Shown here in pieces: positions 29,894 through 35,372 of a stretch of 35,372 nucleotides of DNA (the stretch's first letter is position 1; every line of letters starts with the position of its first letter). Source of the stretch: Chara braunii. Taxonomy: Eukaryota > Streptophyta > Charophyceae > Charales > Characeae. Under the pieces are notes generated by a model, which was given only the letters and a program-made list of their open reading frames with translations, had not been told where the DNA came from and searched no databases. The DNA lies in NCBI GenBank assembly GCA_003427395.1, contig BFEA01000120.1, forward strand, positions 2,487,923 to 2,523,294, in the 5' to 3' direction. The position numbers and the translations under genes were made by a program.

Positions 29894-30540
29894 TGCCAGT
29901 ATCTTATATACTACCGTGAGTAGAGTTATTGGACGGTAGTTTCTGATATTTGTGAGGTCACCCTTTTTGTATAGCAGTGTAACTACTCCTGTGCTTATGT
30001 ACTTGCTTCGTGATAGGCTGTGTTCAAGAAATTAGTATATTCTCTCTGAGAATTTGGCCAGAATGTCTGCCAAAATTCCTTCGAAAGTCCATCTCTTCCC
30101 GGGGTTTTATTCGGTTGCGTGGAGAGCAGCGCTAACTTGACCTCCTCAGGTGTGATTGGCTTGTGCAGCTCTGCTGCTTGTTCCTGCGACAGAGTTTTAT
30201 CCAGGTGCCGTAGAAATTTTTGTCTTGCTTCTTGTACTTGAATTGGAGGATGCTGGTCCTCCCTTGAGGTGTAGAGCTCTTTGTAGAAGTCCGCTGCTAT
30301 GGTCAGCATTTCTTGAGGGTCCGACGTTGTAGTATCTCCCTTCTTCAGCTGGTCGATGAGTTTATTGCGCGCATTAGTTTTAATCTTCTGAAAAAAGTAT
30401 TATGTCATCCTTTCTCCTTCCTCCAGTTCCTTGACTCTTGCTCGTGGTCGCGGCCCTGTGTCCTTCCAGACCTTCCACTTCGACAACTGGCGTTTCACTG
30501 CAAAGAGTGCGTCTGGAACCTGGAAAGGGGTTAGGCTCTG
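29890..30540 (-). pseudogene. LINE C ORF2, 5' piece (pre-RT linker and first RT motifs)
   Basis: Read on the minus strand from 30525: LFAVKRQLSKWKVWKDTG, RARVKELEEGERMT, a stop, YFFQKIKTNARNKLIDQL, then the open frame 30309-29995 with TIAADFYKELYTS and PNKTPGRDGLSKEFWQTFW. After a stop and shift it reads VVTLLYKKGDLTNIRNYRP and LLTVVYKILAK up to the LINE B junction. This is the standard L1 linker and first RT motifs. No endonuclease was found upstream, so LINE C is 5'-truncated near 30540 or cut by what lies beyond. Confidence 0.8.
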
Positions 30541-31635
30541 CTGTGCCAGGAAAATATATCTTGAAAACAAAAAATGTCTGTGAATGTTTTTGCTTTTGAC
30601 ACAAATGGAATGGATATGGCTGCCCCTCCTCACCCTGACCTGTGGCGCAGTCCCACTAGCAAAGAGGATTGGATTTAGCAGGAGAATGTGGACGTCTATG
30701 GGGAGAGGTGCAGCTCTGCCTAACAACTGTTCAGATTCAGGTGCTCAAACCAATCCTCTTTGCTAGTGGGACTGCGCTTCTGGTCTGGAGTTCGAACCGG
30801 TTAGGTCAACCTTCTTGGAAGGCACAATTCTTCATTGAGGCTCTCGAACAGTGTACATTTGCCAGGTACCTGGAATGAAGAAACTCAATTTACAAGCACA
30901 ATGAACCTTCATGGCCAGCATGCATACGGCAACCACGCAATTAACAGAAATGCCAAGCAGTGATCTCACCAGCAGAAGCACTGACAATGTGAAGTCTTTT
31001 GAAGATGAAAAGCCCTCTTCTGTGTCTTGATGCTTACCAGTGATAAGCAAACTGGACTGCTGCTCCCCAGAATAGATGGCAGGCTGGTGAGTAGTATGCC
31101 ATAGTGCAGTACTACGATGGACGTCTGCTGGGACGCAGGTATCACCCTGGAGGTGCAGACACAATATCCTCACTTCGAGAGCACAGAGCTGATGCAGACT
31201 GACTGGGCCACACAACGTCGACACGAGACGACTAAGACGTGTGCCAACAAGAGAGACATTGGGATACATAGCACTTTTTTCAATTGTAAGAAACAAGGTA
31301 GAATTCAAGTACAACCCTGGCGCACCCCTACGCATGTTTCAACCGGCGCCAGGTAGCTGGTATCATCAGGGGTAAGTGCACTCTGTTGAAGGCGGAGTTG
31401 ATGCTCCTGCTTCATTGAACTAGTTTGTGCCCAAGACTTCATCACATCCTCCTAAAGCTACCTGGTACTGCTACCCGCCCTCCCCTGTTTTGGCGGCAAA
31501 TCAGCTCAAAAAAAGCTTTCCCACTGTTGCATGCTGTCGCCCCATACTACCAGCCCATTTTTTCATTCAGCCCTGAACTCTTAGTAACTTGGCGGTACCT
31601 TCTGCCGCGTATCCTGTTTTGTTGTGTCTAAGCAC
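30541..31635. other. Unassigned interval with a perfect inverted repeat
   Basis: No recognised protein is present. The longest frame (31335-30832, minus, 167 residues) has no family features, a composition unlike the neighbouring coding pieces, and is probably fortuitous. The inverted repeat at 30645-30777 is the only clear structure. Confidence 0.5.
30645..30777. repeat. 28-bp perfect inverted repeat
   Basis: gcgcagtcccactagcaaag... (30645-30672) is the exact reverse complement of 30750-30777. The loop is 77 bases. The transcript would form a long hairpin. The right arm is followed by ggagttcgaaccgg, a B-box-like word, with no partner A box at tRNA spacing that I trust. Confidence 0.9.
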
Positions 31636-31978
31636 TTAGTGCCAACACAGTTTCTGGCATATGTTCCCCCAGTTGTGTGCCTTCTTCCTGACGATATTCC
31701 TAAGGCCTCGATTGAATATCTGAGCGGGATACTCTTGAAGCCGCAGTTGCCGTTTCAGAGTCAGCAATGCAAACTCGGTGTCCTCCGTGTCCATAATATT
31801 GTTCCAGATTCTATGCACGGTGCTGGCCACGACTGCGGCCGTTTGGCTCCAATGTGAAAACACTGAAAAGGACGCGTAGTTGGTGTTTTTTTTTTTCTTC
31901 GGACTCATAGTTCTGAAAAGCTCTGAAAGACAGAATTTTCCCGTCCTCCCAAATCTGTCTCTGGTTCTTAGCCTGGTG

Positions 31979-32090
31979 TGAACATTCAACTTTTGGGGGG
32001 TCTGTGTGCAGCAAATGCAGCAGCTACATCCGATGCATCAGTTACTACTGCAGCAAATGCAGCAGCCACATCTGAACATTCAACTTCCGT
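31979..32090. repeat. Short tandem repeat around gcagcaaatgcagcag
   Basis: gcagcaaatgcagcag occurs at about 32008 and 32050 (period about 42). It is flanked by gaacattcaactt at 31980 and 32074. It lies inside the RT-like region after motif 7 and disrupts the frame. Confidence 0.75.
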
Positions 32091-32572
32091 GGGGGCTGTG
32101 GAAATACTGATCCTAAGAAGAGGGTCATGCCCAAGAAATCCCAATGTCCGATCCAATCATCTGTGCGCTTCAAGGTTAGGTTCCGATGGTAAAGTGTTCT
32201 GGAACTCTTCCAGAATTCTCCTTGCAATCCGCCGTGGTCCCCTCCTCCGAGGTTCCCAAACCAGGAGGGATACATCATCGATTAGTCTGAGACCAAAGAC
32301 ATGCTTCCTGTCAGGTCCCAAGCTTCTGAAAAAATGATTCTCATAGTCTGAGCACATGATACATGTCAATGGTGGGCTACTACTTTTCCCAATTGGTATG
32401 CCTTTCTCGTTGTCTAATCGTTCATCCGGATTATGTACGAGCTCTCAAGCTCAAGGATATTCATTAGGATAAAGCTGAAATCCAACCAGATTCATTTTCC
32501 ATTCCCTTTCTTCTTCACAAATGATGTTCCTAATTTTTACATTAAATGAAATGAAATTTCCCCCTTGTATCC

Positions 32573-32725
32573 TTTTTTTTTTTTTTTTTTAACACAAAAA
32601 AACAAGCTCCATCTAGTGGTGGGGAGCAGCACCTGCTGGAAACCGGGTCCAGCGTCCCATAGATACAACCATATCTTCACAAATTGGCACAAACAGGGAA
32701 CCGGGCCCAGCGTCCCATAACGAGT
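32573..32725 (-). mobile_element. SINE-like poly(A) element, minus strand
   Basis: A run of 18 T (32573-32590) is the tail of a minus-strand element. It is followed by gctccatctagtggtgggga, then gaaaccgggtccagcgtccc (about 32639), and a second motif copy gaaccgggcccagcgtccca (about 32698). The sequence matches the family at 18656 and 29740. I could not find the target duplication, so the 5' end is approximate. Confidence 0.7.
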
Positions 32726-34084
32726 ACGTTCAGAAAACTTCCTCAGAAAATTTCATGAAAATGAGACAAGGAACTACTAGAAAAATCTAATTATCCTTCT
32801 AGTACTGAAAAATCCAATCAACTGCAGTAAGCAACAACATCATGGGGAGCTTGCTAAGCATTTCCTTAATGTCGAAAGCAGCTTCCCATATCTTTCCTTT
32901 TCACTGGCGACCAACCCACTTGTTCGTCATTTCCAAACATTCTTTGAACTTCTTTCAGGAGATTCGCTGATTTCAGGTTGAAGTGTTCGGTCTTCGGTAG
33001 AGCAACGAGCAGATGATTGAGTCCCCTTGCTATTCTACCACTTGCAGTTTTCGAAGTTAGGGAAAGGTAGGACTTATGGGTCGGAATCTTGTCACATCCT
33101 TATCTTTGGGCATAATATATGCCTGTCCCAGTCTCCCTTTCCAATTCCACCACCCGATAGCTGTCAAACTTTCTGTGCTATATCGATGATGCATCGTCTC
33201 TAGCAGTACTTCGCCATCGGTCCCGATTGCTGATGAGGCCGGGTTTTGCCGGAAGGTTTTCCGCATCCCCTCTGCATACAGGACTGGGCACATGACGTAC
33301 GTTTCAGCAACGTTTCTATCCAGCGGCATTCGTACGGACCCATCTAATTTAATCTTTAGTTCAGTCAGCATCCCGGAAAAATAAACGATTGGAGGTTAAA
33401 CTTTACCTGTCTTCATGCAGCACTGAACCTCTCGTCTGTCACATGGCAGAGTGCCTCCTTTTCTGAACCCTTCATTTACCTCTGCCAGCAACCTAGATTC
33501 AGGCAGATATTGAATGCAGCGTACAATGTTCTTGCCCTTCTTCAGAAACGGATGAATCCCACTCAGTTCCCCCAGTCTGAATTGGATGTGACCTTCCTGT
33601 TCGGGAAGCGTTGCCTGTGCGCAGATGGCCACAAACTCCTGGGCATATGTGCGGTGGTTGTGAAGAAGTTTCCCGATAGTGCAGTTCTTCTTCCACACTA
33701 TCCAGTCCTCCGTCGTAGCAGTTGCCCTGGGGCTGCTAGGTGAGTTTCCCCAATTTGCCTTCAATCAGTTGACGTAATGCTCTGTGATCTACATCACAGT
33801 CATATGTAACAGCAATAATAACCCTCTTACTGATATTGAAGCCCATCCTTCTTTTAGATTCAGTATCAACATTTTTTTTTGCTGCAACACTCGATCCTTT
33901 CTGCAAAAAAAAGTTTCAGCGGCATAAAAAAGTTTAATCAAATCATCCATTGCCATTGCCTTCAGTTTCCATCTCAACCATGGTGCTTTCATCATTGCAA
34001 CCTGCGTAGCATCACGTTCAGGCTTGGTGACCGAACCCGAACACTCGGTAACACTCGGTATCAAGCGGTATCGAGCTCGAACGT

Positions 34085-34375
34085 GGCCCAAATCGACCGA
34101 GCCCAAACGTGGGATCAGGTCAGGAGTCAACTGGGTACGAAGACACAAAGGTCATGGGGTTGGAAAGAAATCCTACTGGAAGTATGGTCTCCAGATCAGA
34201 CAGATGACTTTACTCAGAACCTGTTTATCCTGGGTAGGAGAGCGATCCTTCGGGCCATGTGGCAAAGGAGATGCACTAACGAATGGGGGAAGGTGCTAGA
34301 TTGGATGGTCCTGAGTTTACTGAAAATATCAGATAACAAATTCAAACGGATATCTTGTACCAATGGGAAATAGTT
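34085..34375 (+). pseudogene. LINE D fragment (ORF2 C-terminal region)
   Basis: The plus frame reads SWGWKEILLEVWSPDQTDDF, FILGRRAILRAMWQRRCTNE and ends at a stop at 34373. It aligns with LINE A 17870-18020 (PWPWEWRALL, LGRRAVLWTLRWQRC) and LINE B 28970-29100 (PWSWDWKALL, IIGRRAILWALWRIRC). Only this piece is present. It is followed by about 200 bases in which I see nothing. Confidence 0.7.
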
Positions 34376-34595
34376 AAGGAAAAGATTCATTACAACACTT
34401 CCAAGAAAGATATATGAGACAACTGCGCCTCTGACCGCTGCACAGTTCAGAATTCGCAGAAATAACAGTCCACCGCAAGATTGGGCCGTGAGCAGTTCAA
34501 AACAGCAAGAAAAACAGTGAACTGCTCGGTATACGGCCTACAGGTTCAATAATCAGCAAAAACGGGACGTGGCCTGGCCTAGCAGGGGTGGGCTG
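34376..34595. other. Intergenic stretch without recognised features
   Basis: Unremarkable sequence between the LINE D fragment and the SINE array. It includes the left copy of the 13-bp flanking repeat (34574-34586). Confidence 0.5.
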
Positions 34596-35280
34596 AGTGT
34601 GCGTGTGTTGCTGAGTCCGCAAGGACACTACAGCCCTGGGGGTGGGCTGGATATCACTACCAGTATGGATCCAGTTGGTATAACACCTCCAAGGGTTGTA
34701 GTGGTTACGAGACTTTGTTCCTGTGGCAGAGGGTGCCGGTTCAAGACCTGAAAATCCCGTTGGAATCCAACTGTGAAATGCGCCTGTGGAACCTGCGGGC
34801 AGTTGAAGTCCCGCCGTGGTGACCAGGTATAGTAGCCTTGGTGTGCTATGTGAACGGAGTGTGCGTGTGTTGCTGAGTCCGCAAGGACACTACAGCCCTG
34901 GGGGTGGGCTGCTTATGGATCCAACTTTTATAGTGGTAACAAGACTTTGTTCCTGTGGCAGAGGGTGCCGGTTCAAGACCTGATGCCCGTAAAATCCCGT
35001 TGGAATCCAACTGTGAAATGCGCCTGTGGAACCTGCGGGCAGTTGAAGTCCCGCCGTGGTGACCAGGCATAGTAGCCTTGGTGTGCTATGTGAACGGAGT
35101 GTGCGTGTGTTGCTGAGTCCGCAAGGACACTAAAGCCCTGGGGGTGGGCTGGATATCACTACCGGTATGAATCCAGTTTTTATAACACCTCCAAGGGTTG
35201 TAGTGGTTATGAGACTTCGTTCCTGTGGCAGAAGGTGCCGGTTCAAGACCTGATGCCCGTAAAATCCCGATGGAATCCAA
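34596..35280 (+). mobile_element. Three tandem units of a tRNA-derived SINE
   Basis: Units begin agtgtgcgtgtgttgctgag at 34596, 34858 and 35098 (periods 262 and 240). Each has an A-box-like tgtagtggtta (34697, 35199; degenerate tatagtggtaac in unit 2 at 34929) and a perfect B box ggttcaagacc (34738-34748, 34970-34980, 35240-35250). A-to-B spacing is about 41 bases, as in tRNAs. Unit 2 lacks about 25-30 bases before the A box; unit 3 stops at 35280. ctggcctagcagg flanks the array on both sides (34574-34586, 35281-35293), a candidate 13-bp target-site duplication. Confidence 0.8.
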
Positions 35281-35293
35281 CTGGCCTAGCAGG

Positions 35294-35372
35294 CCCTCCC
35301 ATTTTTTTTTGTTTTTTTCTTTCGTTTTTGGGTTCTGGCAGGAGTGAAAGCCGCCTACCTCGCCCTGTTAAC
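35294..35372. other. T-rich tail region at window end
   Basis: A T-rich tract (35302-35330) follows the SINE array and its flanking repeat. It could be a Pol III terminator-like run or the poly(A) of a minus-strand element. No further feature is visible. Confidence 0.4.

Larger units (their letters stand above)
31636..34000 (-). pseudogene. Unclassified reverse transcriptase-like gene (broken)
   Basis: Read on the minus strand. An N-terminal stretch (about 34000-33800) has APWLRWKLKAMAMDDLIK. One frame with a single TAA (33764-33057) has EDWIVWKKNCTIG, SRLLAEVNEGFRKGG, REVQCCMKTGKV, GSVRMPLDRNVAETYVMCP, then AYIMPKDKDVTRFRPISP, an RT motif-2-like segment. After a degraded stretch with a SINE-like insertion come NEKGIPIGKSSSPPL (motif 4) and FGLRLIDDVSLLVWEP (motif 5 catalytic DD) about 36 residues apart (32430-32260). 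In another frame follows IGHWDFLGMTLFL (motif 7). Then comes a thumb-like LTLKRQLRLQEYPAQIFNRG (about 31730). It does not match the LINE or gypsy RTs here. The motif order supports RT; the clade is unknown to me. Confidence 0.6.

Noticed and set aside
30750-30800. tRNA-like B box ggagttcgaaccgg
   Set aside because: No A box at the right distance and no cloverleaf can be drawn.
30832-31335. 167-residue minus-strand frame
   Set aside because: No family features, no link to flanking coding pieces, and composition suggests chance.
31636-34000. Calling the RT-like gene a Penelope-like element
   Set aside because: Motif 7 reads FLG and no GIY-YIG endonuclease was seen; evidence is not sufficient for that clade.
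34596-35280. Reading the 34.6-35.3 kb repeats as a CRISPR array
   Set aside because: Units are 240-262 bases with tRNA-type promoter boxes and no short repeat-spacer pattern; the window is eukaryotic.
1-35372. Search for an intact host gene, rRNA or functional tRNA gene
   Set aside because: None could be supported; all recognisable coding sequence is retroelement-derived.

Overview
This window is eukaryotic, repeat-dominated nuclear DNA. I found no intact host gene. Almost everything recognisable is a decayed retroelement: three L1-type LINEs plus a fourth fragment, a very long Ty3/gypsy LTR element, short poly(A)-tailed SINE-like elements, a tRNA-derived SINE array and a divergent reverse transcriptase-like reading frame. 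L1-type LINEs with a zf-RVT-like zinc knuckle, a gypsy element with 2.4-2.5 kb LTRs, long CT/GT/GA microsatellites and this density of nesting suggest a large plant-lineage genome. A streptophyte alga is my best guess, at low confidence, because no host gene anchors it. The sequence is draft quality. It has a 606-base N gap (14174-14779), scattered single Ns, and a Nextera mate-pair junction adapter left in the assembly at 9665-9702.

Layout. LINE A (+) runs from about 110 to 3218, is split by the gypsy element, and resumes at 17762 until its poly(A) at 19318-19333. The gypsy element fills 3219-17761 on the minus strand. Its LTRs (3219-5727 and 15321-17761) end in TGTGACG...CGTCACA and it is flanked by CCCT on both sides. 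Read from high to low coordinates it carries gag (with a CCHC knuckle), protease, RT, RNase H, a PHD-type finger, integrase with a GPY/F-like tail, and then unrecognised extra frames before the 3' LTR. Gag is itself broken by a 1.23 kb insert with 42-bp terminal inverted repeats (13834-15066). Every pol domain has frameshifts or stops, and several catalytic residues are lost.

A minus-strand SINE-like element (18656-19213) sits in the LINE A 3' UTR with a perfect 16-bp target duplication. After a tRNA-like stretch (19336-19400) and an unassigned interval, LINE C (-) occupies about 20072-23280 and 29890-30540. It is interrupted by a plus-strand SINE-like insertion (20636-20856) and by a long LINE B (+, about 23281-29889) carrying ORF1 and a complete but stop-ridden ORF2 (APE endonuclease, RT, zf-RVT region). 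The right end holds an unassigned stretch with a perfect 28-bp inverted repeat, the unclassified RT-like frame on the minus strand (about 31636-34000), a LINE C-terminal fragment (34085-34375) and a three-unit SINE array (34596-35280).

How the parts relate. The insertions give a relative order: LINE A, then gypsy into it, then the TIR element into gag; and LINE C, then LINE B into it. LINE B ends in the same 3' sequence as the short poly(A) elements, which suggests that LINE B-type machinery mobilised them. Nothing here looks translationally intact, so functional roles below describe ancestral functions.
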